Below, piece after piece: positions 33,461 through 44,800 of a stretch of 64,000 bases of DNA (position 1 is the first letter of the stretch; every line of letters starts with the position of its first letter). A program made the position numbers and the translations under genes. The notes beneath the pieces were generated by a model. The model did not search any database and was not told the origin of the DNA. It saw only the letters and a list, made by a program, of their open reading frames with translations. This DNA is from Boesenbergia rotunda (lineage: Eukaryota > Streptophyta > Magnoliopsida > Zingiberales > Zingiberaceae), in contig JAGFNQ010002306.1 in assembly GCA_024364735.1 (NCBI GenBank), forward strand, positions 243,515 through 307,514, written 5' to 3'.

Positions 33461-34566
33461 TCCCAAATCTAGCTTGGTCTGCTGCTCAATTTGAGCGATG
33501 AGCATGGTTTGGCCTATGGGCTTGACCAAGATCCAAGGGGTAATGGTCTCGGCCAGTTTTGCAATCTCATCTGCCTTTAGATTGCTTTCTCTGGGGATCT
33601 GGTGTAATTGAACGTCCTGAATTACTACCTTCAATTGCTCATACACATCTTAATAGGTCTGGAGCTGCTCACTATTCACTTTGAACCGGCCGGTCAGCTG
33701 TTGCATGGCCAACTGTGAGTCCGAGTGAAGAATAACATGGGAAGCTCTAATATGTCTAGTTGTTTGTAGACTGATGATGATAGCTTGATACTCGGCTTCA
33801 TTGTTAGTGACTTGATACTCTAGCTGCACGAACAGATGGAGGTGATCTTCTTTTGGAGAAATCATAAGGATTCTGATGCCACTATCCTGTCGAGTCGAGG
33901 AGCCGTCCACATAGATCTTCCACACCCCCTTGCCCTCGTCCATGTGTAACTCACTGAGGAAGTTCGCGTGTGTCTGAGCTTTAATGGTTGTTCGAAGTTG
34001 ATATTGTATGTCATACTCGCTCAGCACAGTCGTTCACTTGAACATCCGATCGGATGCCTCTAGGTTGATCAGTGCTTGCCCCAGGGTGCTATTAGTAAGC
34101 ACTGTGATGGGATGAGCTAAGAAATAAGGACAGAGTCGTCGACAGCTAGGACTAGGACATAAGCCAACTTCTCGAATGTGCTATAGTGGCACTCAACATC
34201 ATTTAATAGGTGCCCAAAATAGTATACTAGTTTCTGCTCAGTCTCTCTCTGTTTTACCAGTACAACACTCACTACCTCTTCGGTGGTAGAAAATTACACA
34301 TACAGGGCTTCCCCTGCTTTGGGCTTGGCCAGCATAGGTAGGCGGGCTAGATAAATATTCAATTCTTTGAAAGCTCCATTGCACTCAGCATGCCACTGGA
34401 ACTTGGCGACTTGGCGCAACGTCTTGAACAATGATAGGCTCTAGTCGGCTAAGCGGGAGATGAATCGAGACAGTGCGGTGATTCTCCCGGTCAGCCGTTG
34501 AGCCTCCTTTAGGTTTCAAGGGGCTGACATGTCGAGCATGACCTTCACTTTGCTAGGATTGGCCTC
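33422..34566 (-). pseudogene. RT-RNase H end plus second (archaeal-type) RNase H of element F
   Basis: 34566 to about 34030 encodes the connection and first RNase H (EANPSKVKVMLDMSAP, LTGRITALSRFISR, FKELNIYLARLPMLAKP). 34027-33650 encodes a second RNase H starting WKIYVDGSSTRQDSG, with NNEAEYQA and HSDSQLAMQQLTG, which retain the Asp-Glu-Asp catalytic set. The frame stops at 33650 and resumes at 33646. Two RNase H domains in series mark the Tat lineage. Confidence 0.85.
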
Positions 34567-34569
34567 GAT

Positions 34570-36821
34570 TGTTGGGACCGGGTGCATGTTGACACGGATA
34601 CGGGTTCGTAATTTTAAAATTTAATTACGTGCAGCGGAAGAATTAGCATAAATAATTTCTTAAATTATTTTAACCTCGTATCTAGCATGCAACCTTAAGT
34701 TGTGGAGACATAATCATACAATTAAAATTTTTGCAAAAGTAAACTAATTTACTTAATACCTCTCGTAACTCGAAGTAAGGGACGAGATCCAACCGTAGCG
34801 TCCCTTGGAAGCTCCGCCTCTATTCGCGTCCACGCCGAGTTCTCTTCGGGATGACTTCGCAAAGCCACGAGTTTTGTGTCGACGAGAACTACTAGATTCT
34901 CCAAAGACACAACTAGAAAATCAAGAGAGAAGGATGGAAACTAACCACCAAGTAATGGAATCAAAATTCCGGGAAAGGAAGGAAGGAGTCGCAATCCGCT
35001 TCTTCTTCTTCTTCGGCACGAACTTGGTGGAGGAAACTCACGGGCACCCTAGGTGCTTGCGCCGGCCCTAGGGGAGGAGAGAGAGCCGGCCCTAGAGAGA
35101 GAAAGGGCGCCGGCCCTAGAGAGAGAGAGTTAGAGAGAGAGGGAGAGGGAGAGAGTTAATCTCTTGATCACTCTATTAGGAATTCAAGGCTTGCCTTTGG
35201 TTCCTTTATATAGTAGCTTCTCCCTTGCCAAGTCTCTCTTTTAACGGAATTTTTCATAAGAAATTTATCCTATAAATTTTCTTATGAATTATTCTGTTTA
35301 AGCCAAGTTTTATTATAACGAACTTTATAATAAAACAAATAGATCTCTCCTTTTATTATGGAATAAATTTTACAAGAAAATTATAAATTTTCTTATTATG
35401 GAAAAATCAATTCATAATTGATTTTATAAAATTAAAATAAATCATTCCATGAATTATTTTAATTTCCATAAAAGGAATAAATTTCTATAAATTTCTTTAT
35501 ACAAATTTATTTATCCATAATTTATAAAACAAATCGCGCTAGATTTATTTTATTAATTAAACCAAATAAATTGGTTTCTCCCCATTATTGTGGCCGGCCA
35601 AACCAAAGAGGGTTGGCACCCTCTTTGGCCGGCCAAACCGAGTCGAACCCATCGCGAATTAAACTCATTTAATTCGCCCAATAAGCCTTCAAAAGACTTA
35701 GCCATTTTAAGCTTCCGTTGCGCCTCTGATTAACTCAGATTCGACTTATTTCTCTTGATCGGAAAATCTAATTTTCAACTCGTTTTAAATCCCTTGGATT
35801 ACTCGTAGTGCGTGTGACTGAATAGGCTTTCGATTTATGTTGGCCGTCTATAATCAACTAATCATAGAACGATCATGAGTGGCACCTAGTAGTACATCAT
35901 GACCCCCAATTAATCGAAAGATCAACGGTTGACCTCAGAAGTAATTCTGAAACCCTTCAGCAGCTCTAATGAATCGTGCCTCATTCCCTTCACCATCTTA
36001 TACCCACTTGGTTCAGGACATGGTCTGTGTGTGTCAGTCCCCACTAGGCTGACTACGTCACACCTAGCCCAAGTAGTGTCTTTCTCGTCCTTTGGATTTC
36101 TAATTACTCTCATGTATTTAAGAGACTCATACTCTAAACATGACATGCTCTGGCCAGAGGCTTTAAGTAACAATCCGACGATAGGCCTGAGTATACATCT
36201 CCTCGCAAGGAGTGGTGAATCCTTTGTAGGCTGTTCAAACATCTTCGGGCACTTCGGCTTATACCCAATCATCCTGGGTCCACACCTCCTTGGAGATGCT
36301 TGCTTAAGATGTTAAAGTATAAGTCTCCATGACCAAGATGACTTGAACACTGCAAGTCAAAGGAACATCGCACTTAAGCTGCAGTAAGAACTTCATTGAC
36401 ATATCTTTATGTAGATTACCATATGAAGTTTTACGGCTAGTCACTCCAATGAACTAGTTCCCTTAACTAGCATCCATGTTTATCTCCGGACATCCCAATG
36501 TCACCAGCCAGTGAGAATCAGCTGATTAGAGAATAACCCATGCTAGTCTCAACAGAATTGATAGTGTCCGTATTTATCAATTCATCGACTAGGGATATTT
36601 TCAATACTTCACAATTGCACATGTAGAGATAATCACTAGTTGTGATCCCATCACAAATTCTCTTATGCTGTGAATTGTATTGCGGACATTCAGTAGATGA
36701 GTTTAAGATCCCAATCAAATACACAAATATGTATACTCAAATAGTGAATTATCATTTATTAAAATAAATGTTTACAATCATAAGGCGATTGCCTTAGGAC
36801 ACTTCTCTCATATCACTAACA
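34570..36821 (-). mobile_element. Solo LTR 'G' (copia-type, 2252 bp), TSD TCGAT
   Basis: The ends are TGTTGGGACC and CACTAACA on the + strand; the perfect 5-bp duplication TCGAT is at 34565-34569 and 36822-36826. Removing it restores the RT reading ...RGIEANP. The 'cttccgctgcacgt' box near the low-coordinate end and a TATA-like ctatataaagg (35204-35214, minus) give the minus orientation. No internal domain is present, so this is the product of LTR-LTR recombination. It holds a GGCCGGCC-bearing inverted repeat at 35591-35639 and GCCGGCCCTAG-GAGAG repeats at 35058-35150. The ORF pair near 35922-36315 is not a gene. Confidence 0.92.
35591..35639. repeat. GGCCGGCC inverted repeat in LTR G
   Basis: GGCCGGCCAAA, then AAAGAGGGT, a short loop, and ACCCTCTTTGGCCGGCC: an almost perfect hairpin or cruciform-capable palindrome with arms of about 17-20 bp. 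A related gccggccctag word is repeated at 35063, 35087 and 35110. Confidence 0.85.
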
Positions 36822-36826
36822 TCGAT

Positions 36827-37375
36827 GCCCCGCTCGGTCACAATGTAGACCATGAACTTCCCGCTCTTTGCTCCAAAAAGGCATTTGGTCGAGTTTAGCT
36901 TTAGGCTATATTCCCTCTAATTCCGGTAGATTTCTTCCACGTTGTCTATCAGGTCAATCGATCGGACAAACTTGATGAGGATATTATCGACTTATACTTT
37001 GTTGTTCTGTCCGATCTGCTCTCAGAAGACCTTGTTCATTATCTGCTGGTAGGTAGCACCTGTATTTTTCAATCCGAACGGCATTACCGTGTAATAGTAC
37101 ATACCATTGACGGTGATGAAGGTAACTTTCTCCTGTTCAGTGAGCCCAAGGGAACCTAATGATAGCTTTGGTATGTGTCCAACATACAAATTGGCTTACT
37201 GCCTACCATCGAGTCTACCATCTGGTCGATTCGGGACAGGGGGTAGCAGCCCTTCGGACAAGCTTGGTTGAGATCACGGAAGTTGATGCAGACTCGCCAT
37301 TTGTTGCCTGGCTTGGGGACCAACACAATGTTGGTCAACCATGTCGGAAATTGTACTTCTCTTATATGCTTGGCG
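36827..37375 (-). pseudogene. Reverse transcriptase of element F, catalytic box destroyed
   Basis: From 37338 the frame reads TNIVLVPKPGNKWRVCINFRDLNQACPKG, the Tat-type RT start, with RIDQMVDSM and MLDTYQSYH. Further left, where YVDD should stand, 36983-36994 encodes stop-Val-Asp-Asn. The RT was split by solo LTR G after FGV...IVTERG. It is non-functional. Confidence 0.88.
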
Positions 37376-37830
37376 TTTTAGAGTTTCTCCACCTCGGCTC
37401 GGATGATCTTGTTCTACTTGGCACTGAAGTTCCTCTTGTGCTGCTTTATTGGTCGAGCATTGGGGTAGACGTACAGCTTATGCTCCATGACTTTCGATCG
37501 AACGCCCTTCAAGTCCTTGTTGTAGAGGATGTTGACCGAGATGCCGGTATCAACAATAGTACGGTGGATATGTTAGTTGGAGATCACCGTGGTGAGGACA
37601 ATGACATCATCATGGGGGACCTCTAGGCTTGCATGTCTTGTGGCCTGAAGCTAATCTGCAAGCTTTGGGCCTGGGCGATACTGGTCCCGACTTGATGAAT
37701 CTCTAGTCGGCATACTTGAGACTTTTTGATCCTGTTGGAGTCACTGTAGGTGGCCCCTTCTGAGATGACGTTCACGTTGCCTTGTACAACGTTTTGCTGG
37801 TTAGTCTGCTCTCCACTCACCTCCCCGAGC
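37376..37830 (-). pseudogene. Aspartic protease region of element F
   Basis: Around 37520-37565 the minus strand encodes IVDTGISVNILY, a retropepsin DTG site. It is preceded by DDVIVLTTVISN and followed by LKGVRSKVMEHKLYVYPNARP leading into RT. The ORF 37623-37820 lies in the gag-protease linker. Several stops are present. Confidence 0.75.
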
Positions 37831-37839
37831 TCTAGTTGG

Positions 37840-38625
37840 TCGGGCCGAGGGGAACAACTATCTGGCTGTGGCGGCGGCTCCTACTAGATTCGCCTCCTGC
37901 ACCCCGCCCAGCTATTCTCCTTGGCCTCGGGCGTTCCTTTAAGGGGTTCGATGAGGAAATCCTCGGGCGGAACAGGCTTGCCTCCACGTGGCCTACCTAC
38001 AGTCTTGTGATGCATCATGGTGCTCGCGAAGTGTTGCAAAAAGAGCTTCTTGAAATCTCCAAAACTATGTATCGACCCGCTCGGGAGTCATTCGAACCAC
38101 CGCTGAGCCGGATCGGACAAGGTGGTCAGGAACGCTCGGCACTTGATGTCATCCATATATTGGTGCAGTAGGATGACATTTTCAAATTTCATTAGATGCT
38201 CCTCGCGGTCGATGACTCCCCCATACTCCGGGATGGAAAGGAGACTGAAATGCATGATCACGGGCTCTCCAAGGATGTGTTTGGAGAAAGGAGGCCTGAA
38301 TTGTCGGGCGGCATCTGGTTGGTCAGCAGTTTTCCCTTTTTAGGGTTGCAGGGCAATGTGCAGCTGGACGAGGAGACTTCTATGCGGTCTGATTGGGCTT
38401 CATCTTCTCCCGGTCGAAAGAAGGCTCGGGGGAAGTATGTGTTCCCGCCTGGGTGGGCGAAGGCCTCTGGCTTGAATGGCGACGGCAGTTATGGTTGCGG
38501 GGAAACCAGTGGTCGGGCAGCCTCTCGGTTGTTGTTGCTAAGCCAACTTTTGGACTTTGGCGACAACCAGCAGCTCGAAGTCCTCTTGTGAAATGGTGAC
38601 GATCATTTTGTTGGAATCATCCATC
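37840..38625 (-). pseudogene. Gag of element F
   Basis: A start ATG at about 38625 gives MDDSNKMIVTISQEDFELLV, the usual Tat/Retand gag start just after the primer site. After degraded sequence the capsid core is legible near 38030-38230 (MKFENVILLHQYMDDIKCRAFLTTLSDPAQRWFE, then a TGA at a Trp position, then SIHSFGDFKKLFLQHFAS). The + strand ORFs over this region are shadows. Confidence 0.75.
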
Positions 38626-38650
38626 TTCGTACTTTCGATCAAGTAAATCT

Positions 38651-38671
38651 TCCCACAGACGACGTCAAATT
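38651..38671 (-). other. Primer-binding site of element F (Tat-type, decayed)
   Basis: The minus strand reads ttgacgtcgtctgtgggaa directly after the LTR. The lineage consensus is ttggcgccgtctgtgggaa, so two G/C bases have mutated. Confidence 0.75.
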
Positions 38672-39668
38672 TGATACTGTCGGCAAGCAAGGAAGGCAAT
38701 CGGCTGATGACAAGGCTTGGAATTTGACCAAAGATTGACTATTAAACTGTCGGACAGACGTTATGGGGATCCAGCCGGACGCTCGGGTGCCCATGAACTG
38801 TAAGAAAAAGGACCGTTAGAGGCTGACCAAGGAGGTCCCCTAGACAGACACTCTGACGATCAATTCCGCACTCTGATGAAGAAAAACGAGAGTGAAAATA
38901 GCAGAAAAACTGTAGAGCATACTTGTGCGTGAAGAAAAAAGGACTCTTATATAAGCGCGGGCGGCAGACCAAAATCTGCCAAGGCATCTTGTCCAGCTTA
39001 AATGTTCAAATTTGGGGATAGGATTTGTTGACGAAAAAGGAGAAAAGTTGTCACTCTACTGAATATCTGTCGTATCCAGTTATACGATCACCCCCTCTCT
39101 TAATTGTCTGACTCATTTTGGTCTGCGTGCGCCGACTTACTATCCCATCGAAGTACTTTATGAATTCGAAGAATCTATTCATACGCTTTTATGCCTTGTT
39201 ATCATTAAATTGTATCCTCCATACGAGATTCTCGAAAGCTCACTGCTCTCCCATCGGTATCATTTCTGGTCCGCTGACCAGCAAATTGATACAACAGATC
39301 CTCCAAGAGGAGGGAGTGGGGAGCCTCACGGAGTCATTGACTTTGGGACATGTATGCACGATCGACCAGACGAAAGTCAGCCGGTCGAATGGAGGTGCAG
39401 TTGGTCGGATGGTCAGACGACTTCGGGCCATCTAACTTAGTTCAACCGGCTGAACGATTATCCTATCACCTTTCCGACTATAGGACTTGCATGGCCAAGT
39501 TTATTGCATGGCCGACCGACTGACCACTGATGGAGCACCGGCTGACCACCTGTGGGTCATCCGGCCAACCGTCCTACTATCTTAGCTAGATGCACTCTAT
39601 GGTCTTTCGCTTGACCCCTCGAAGATTAGTCAATTCCATAAAAAAGATCGATCAACGAGGATTAAACA
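38672..39668 (-). repeat. 5' LTR of element F (997 bp)
   Basis: On the minus strand it starts TGTTTAATCC and ends CAGTATCA. A TATA-like box (cttatataagcgcg) lies at 38946-38960. Diverged 'ggtcggtcggccat' words are frequent in U3 (39360-39560). The start is inferred from TG/CA ends and the position of the primer site; no partner LTR is available. Confidence 0.7.
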
Positions 39669-40386
39669 TCCGACCGAATTAGTATACATGAAGTCATTTC
39701 GAGAATTTACTGATAATTCTTTCAATAAAATATGGTAAAAAGTAATAAGTGAAAAACAAAAAATTATCTAGCTAGATAGTTAATGGTGTTGCACATAAAT
39801 TAATTTAACTAATTCTTCGTGACTTTTGATGGTGTTGTACATATTCCTCTTTGTGTATATCGATCGATGGACGGAATTGAGTTTTGAATTTAGTTAATTA
39901 TATATTGGAACAAGAAACACGCAAGTCATGAGCCCTAAAGGCTATCGAGCGAGCATCTAATAGGGAAATTCCAAATTTAAAATATTATTTATAATTTTTC
40001 TCGAAGCTTATGTTACGACAAATGCAGTGTTCCAATAGATAACTATGTATTGTCACGGACGATTCACCCTTTACGTTAAATTTGAAAGAGTGAAAGCAAC
40101 GAAGAAATAAAATTAGATCGGATACAACATTTTTCAATGAAGAAATAAGAAACAATATATGATCACGTTAATAATTTATTTGATTGGCCTACATCTTTTG
40201 TAGTCATAATTTTTTATGGGTTATTTTGTCCATTTCAGAAACTTGTATTCCCGGACACCTCGCCGGGTCGTTCCCTCCCTCGATTAGAGAAAAATTAAAA
40301 GATTATTTTTTTCTCCGTCACTATCGACGTTAATTTATTTATGACCGATCGATCGTATTAAATGACTGGACTGCCGTATATCGTTC
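39669..40386 (+). other. Upstream region of the WUN1-like gene
   Basis: AT-rich single-copy-looking DNA with no transposon signature that I recognise. It includes agctagatagttaatggtgttg words, tcgatcgatgg motifs and a CA/AT-rich stretch. Any enhancer of the gene should lie here, between the end of element F and the TATA box. Confidence 0.4.
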
Positions 40387-40394
40387 TATAAATA
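40387..40394 (+). promoter_or_regulatory. TATA box of the WUN1-like gene
   Basis: tataaata in the context ttctataaatacgat, 37 bp before the ATG at 40424. With the usual 25-35 bp from TATA to transcription start, the 5' leader would be only a few nucleotides. Either the leader is exceptionally short or a start further upstream is used. Confidence 0.7.
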
Positions 40395-40423
40395 CGATCT
40401 CGTCTATTCATCGGATATCAGTC

Positions 40424-40885
40424 ATGGAGACGAAAGCCCAGGGGGTGGTGGAGTCGCTGTATGACGCTTTGTCTAGAGGGGACACGGCGGCGGCGGAGGC
40501 CGCGATGGCGGAGGACGTGGAGTGGTGGTTCCACGGGCCGCGGCGGTGCCAGTACATGCGGCGGAGGCTGACGGGGGAGGCGGACGAGTGGGGTGGCTTC
40601 CGGTTCCGGCCGCGGAGAGTGACGGCGGTAGGAGGGCCGTGGGTGGTGGCGGAGGGGTGGGAAGGGAAGCACGCCTATTGGGTCCACGCGTGGGCCGTCG
40701 AACACGGCGTCATCACGCTCTTCAGGGAGTACTTCAACACTTCCCTGACGGTGATCAGCCACGGCCAGCTTCGTGGTGGCGGCGCTGCGTCTTCGACGTC
40801 GGCGGGCGGCGGGGCATTGTGGCAGAGCAAGGCCCCTGCGCAGTTGGGCCGCCGCTCACTCCCTGGGCTTCTACTGGCCATTTAA
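40424..40885 (+). CDS. Wound-induced protein 1 (WUN1/WI1)-like protein, NTF2-like fold
   Basis: An intact single-exon gene of 153 codons, the normal length for the family. The N-terminal helix MetKAQGVVESLYDALSRGD is followed by EWWFHGP (residues 33-39), the family signature, then FRPRRVTAVGGPWVVAEGW, and WVHAWAVEHGVITLFREYFNTSLTV (about 89-113). The C-terminal block WQSKAPAQLGRRSLPGLLLAI closes the protein; ALWQSK...PGLLLAI is shared with SAG20/WUN1 proteins. It has no signal peptide or membrane segment, so it is likely cytosolic. The family is induced by wounding, senescence or pathogens; the biochemical role (a SnoaL/NTF2 cone-shaped fold that may bind a small ligand) is not established. 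The coding region is very GC-rich against its AT-rich surroundings, which suits a monocot. The ATG has G at -3 and +4. It is the only intact host gene seen here. Confidence 0.9.
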   Translation: METKAQGVVESLYDALSRGDTAAAEAAMAEDVEWWFHGPRRCQYMRRRLTGEADEWGGFRFRPRRVTAVGGPWVVAEGWEGKHAYWVHAWAVEHGVITLFREYFNTSLTVISHGQLRGGGAASSTSAGGGALWQSKAPAQLGRRSLPGLLLAI

Positions 40886-40888
40886 AGA

Positions 40889-40927
40889 TAAATTAATTTA
40901 TATTTATATTTATATTTATATTTATAT
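40889..40927. repeat. (TTTATA)n microsatellite in the 3' region of the WUN1-like gene
   Basis: About six uninterrupted hexamer copies start four bases after the stop codon, so they would be part of the 3' UTR. The tract is rich in candidate polyadenylation (near-upstream) elements. Confidence 0.9.
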
Positions 40928-41396
40928 TAACGCGTGTTGCACTGGCATTGAAAGGTGGGTTGAGGTTAATGCAAGTTACATGTAACGTAAATTAAAAATA
41001 TATTAATGAAAAGGAAAAAATCGAATTTAAATCAGAATGAGACATGGGGAGTTGAATTCAGTGGCGTGGTGCTGATTGTCCGTATAATAAATTAATTAAT
41101 TCAAAATAAAATAAAATAAAAACATGAATATTAATTTATGATTTTCTTTATGCGAGATTACCTTTATGCGGCAGGGCAGCTCTTAGCAGCCGATTACCGT
41201 GGGATCGGGGCAGTTACGGATAGTCGGGTTGGTGATCCGGCGATAATGGTCACAACTAAGTTACGATGACAGAGTGGAATCGACATGGTTTAAGGTAGGG
41301 AGAGCAACGACAACGAAATTTGGCACAGATATCATACACTATTCGAGAGAAGGGTTGTCACAATTATCCTGGTTAAGTTACAATATGTGTACTATA
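40928..41396 (+). other. Spacer between the WUN1-like gene and element I
   Basis: No gene. It is AT-rich up to about 41160, then mixed sequence with cgggg words that could be decayed LTR U3 sequence of element I or another repeat. I found no boundary signal. Confidence 0.4.
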
Positions 41397-41718
41397 GGCG
41401 ATTCCAAGCTAGAAAAAATTAAGAAAAGCAAAAGAACCAATTAGTGTAAATCTTGTAATATTTTATTTGTATTTACTTATTTTTGTATGTGTTTTCTTCT
41501 TGTGAGCTTATATGAGGCTTCTCCGCCTTTAAAAGGAGATCATTTCTAGTGGATACGAGAGTGAGAAAGAATAGACCCGTAGATTAGTCACCTTTAGGAA
41601 GTAGATACCAAGTAAAGAAGAAGGTGTTAGCGATTGCTTAAAGTTTCTGCTGCAACAAATCATCGATGAAGCGATTGAAGCCATTAACTCCCCCTCTAGC
41701 TCTTGACGTATCCTAACA
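41397..41718 (+). repeat. 5' LTR of element I, truncated to its last ~320 bp
   Basis: From cgattccaagctag to ...gacgtatcctaaca it matches the end of the 3' LTR. It includes the hairpin gcttctccgcctttaaaaggag (41518-41539). U3 and the TATA region are not recognisable upstream. The following primer site (41721-41732, tggtattaaagt) is a decayed tggtatcagagc. Confidence 0.75.
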
Positions 41719-41856
41719 AGTGGTATTAAAGTAAGGTTGTTCTTTTTTGGACTAATCGCTGAGAGAGCAAGAGCTAGAGGAAGAAGAAGAAGTTAAAGCT
41801 TGAAGCCCTAATTTCCACAAGTCAAAAGACTTATCATTAAGGGATTCAACTTCAAA

Positions 41857-44800
41857 ATGGAGCTCGGTTATGATATTCGGGCATCTCTACCATTCGAAAT
41901 TACAAGCTTCGATCTATGGAAATTAAAGATATACAATTTCTTCATGATGGAGATAGAGCAATTATTTACTCTAATGGAGAGTTTTGAAGCTCCAACAAAT
42001 GACAAGGGAAGGCTCCTCAAGAAAAGTATGGAATGATGAGCAAATCAAGAGGTGTGAGATCAACGACAATGTAACTAAATTATTGGTTAATCTATTGACA
42101 AACAAATCTTGGACAAGATTGAAAAATATCATGATACCAAAGAGCTTTGGAGCAAATTGACAAAGCATCATGAAGATCCATCATCAATAGAATGCAACGA
42201 CAAAGGCAAAGAGAGAAACTCTTTGTTTCAAATACAAGAGGAGTTGGAGGTTGAAAAGTGTTCAACATTCAAGGAGGAAAGCATTCAAGAGGCATTCACC
42301 TCAAGGATTGAGAGGGGGGTACTCAGTGACTCTGGAACAAGAAGAAGTCTCTACCTCCGGATCGAGTGAAGAGTCATATGACACCCCTACAAGCAAAGGT
42401 ATAGAAATTTCAATTTGTAAAAATAAAGATTATATTATTTGCTTTGAGTATAGACAAAAAAAAGGCACTATAAGAGCAAGTGTCCCAAATTGTTCAAAAA
42501 GAAGGTGTAAGTGACACCTAAAGCCAAAGAAAAATCGAAAGAGGTTGGACCCATGGTGCGGAAGGTTATGCAATCAAAAGAGGCATTATCGGAATCAGTG
42601 TCCAAAGGGGAAAGATCCGACCAAGACCAAAAGAAGGAGCTCAAACCAAGAGGGACCAAAAATACTCCTACGGTATCATTAGTTAATGATATTTCTTTTC
42701 ATCATGATAAAATACATGTTAGAAATAATTTTAATCATTTTAATACTTTTATCCTGAAAATAGGAAGCATAATAATTTTAGGGAAAATTATAAAGTCTTC
42801 CATCTAAGACTACTGTAGGAATCTTTATGCGAAAAATAAGAAAATCACAATAGAAAAATAGGATCCCTTCGAGCTATCCATGCGAAAAATCTATCAAAGT
42901 TCTATCTAAAGAGTTATACCTTTAATATATGCCCTTAGCTTATCTCGCTAGTCCTTGGTTCGCCGGATCTCTGTGCGATCAGGATGACCGTGCCTCTAAT
43001 AGTATCTACATGAACACAATCTCGATCTCGGAGATGAACGACCTTAGTTGTGCTAGCAACTTGGGATGACTTACACGAAAATACCTAAAATAGGGTTTTG
43101 GCCAAGAATGGAGAGAAAGAAGAAAAAGGATAATAACACACTTAGTCAATTTCGAAAATTGACATGAAACTTATGTATTCATCTAATAAATATAAAGAAT
43201 TTTTGACCCTTGAGCTTCCCTTCTTATTAATGCCAATAAAATTCAATGAATACCAAAAACCTCTTGGTATTCATTTTGGCTTTTCATCTTCTATTCATCC
43301 AATAAATAGATGTCTCTTGGTATTCATCTCTAATAATAATTCATTAAACTTTTAATGAATCATTATCCATTATTAAGTGGTTGAGTTTAATCTAAATGAG
43401 TCTAACTCAGATTAGACTCAATTTCATAATCTAATTAGATTCATTTGAGTCTAACTCAATTAATTTAATTTCGGATCATATTTTAGTCCAACTAAAAACA
43501 AGTTATCTCTGAAAAATCGTGCTCTTTGTGTGACCCAATATGCTCTTTTAATATTAGCAATGTATCTAAACCGCTTTAGATACATAAACAATGAGCGACA
43601 TCTAGTAATGCATCATTGCTATCCAAGTGACGAGAAAATCGAGATTGGACCTAACCTTTCCATGTCTATTATAATGTATGACTTTGTCCTTCAATCTTCG
43701 ATATATAGATTGATCAATGAGGTATAGACCATGTCATCCTCTTATCAATCTTTGTGTTTCTTGATCCCCAAATAGACTCCCTCAAGCAAATGAGCTTAAT
43801 ATCACATATTGACTCATTTGAGCATGATCATGCGTTTTAGTAATTTTACTCGATCAAGGAGTCCACAGATATCACTCCCGTCATATGGGAGGGATAGATC
43901 TCATTTACACCACTCACATCCCTTCGCATAATTTATTGCATATCCAGTGATCAACTTTATAGTTCACCCTAATGACGGATGATATTTGATGATACAAAAG
44001 TATACACCTCCATATGTAGGAAACTGTAGTTACTTCAGGTCTAAAGACTATTCATACCAATAGTCATTATGAGAAAGTTTATGATACTCATATAACAATC
44101 CATGAAACTTTCTCATGGTGAGTCAATTCAGTATATATTCTCCAATATATACCGATGTGTCAACGTGATATCTCATATCCATGACTTATAAGATCAAGTT
44201 ATCAATTGATGTACATGCTAGTCTCAACGCAATAATATTGTCCTTGGATATTAATGCTTGACTAGGAATAGTTAAGAGTAGTGTTCTTTATATCACCTCA
44301 CTATCAATTCAACCAACTGATAGGATGTAGATTAAAATCTATTACTCAAAGATATTATTATAATTATTCATTTGGCACAAACATGAAGTAAGTATAATAA
44401 CTAAAACTTTGTCATTATCAATAAAAAATGATACAAAAAGTTTCCTAGTCAATTATATCATAATTGGCTCTAGGGCTAACACTAACAACTACCACACCTA
44501 AGGATAGGGAAAAATTTAGGGCATTCGATGGTAGACCTACCCAATCCAAGGCCATGAAGGAAAATTTCCAAGGCAATATTAGAAAATCAAGCGTTGAGGA
44601 TGTGATGATTGAAAATCAAATTTTGAGGTCAAAATTTAAAAAATTAGAAGAGTTCCTTAAGAAAATTGAAAACTTGTTTAAGGGATCAAAAAACCAAAAC
44701 GTAAGTTTAGGAAAATAAGGACCCTCTAAGGGCAATATAGGTTTGGGGTACAAACCTAAAGCCAAAGTGGATGGCCCATCATATCATAGAGTTCCGTATA

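Larger units (their letters stand above)
31061..39668 (-). mobile_element. Tat/Retand-type Ty3/gypsy element 'F' (main block), carrying solo LTR G
   Basis: Read from right to left: 5' LTR 39668-38672, a Tat-style primer site, gag, protease, RT (interrupted by G at 34570-36821), RNase H, a second archaeal-type RNase H, integrase, and a tandem-repeat 3' region. Left of that lies an antisense extra ORF (31130 down to 17306) that I assign to the same element. A dual RNase H, a ggcgcc-gtctgtggg-like primer site, 3' tandem repeats and extra ORFs are known traits of the Tat lineage. The 3' LTR was not found. All frames are full of stops, so this is the oldest layer of the nest. Confidence 0.8.

Noticed and set aside
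35922..36315. Paired sense/antisense frames of 116 and 128 codons in solo LTR G
   Set aside because: They lie inside an LTR bounded by a perfect target duplication and match no protein that I recognise.
40418..40896. Other open frames over the WUN1-like gene (both strands)
   Set aside because: They are GC-driven shadows of the conserved 40424-40885 frame.
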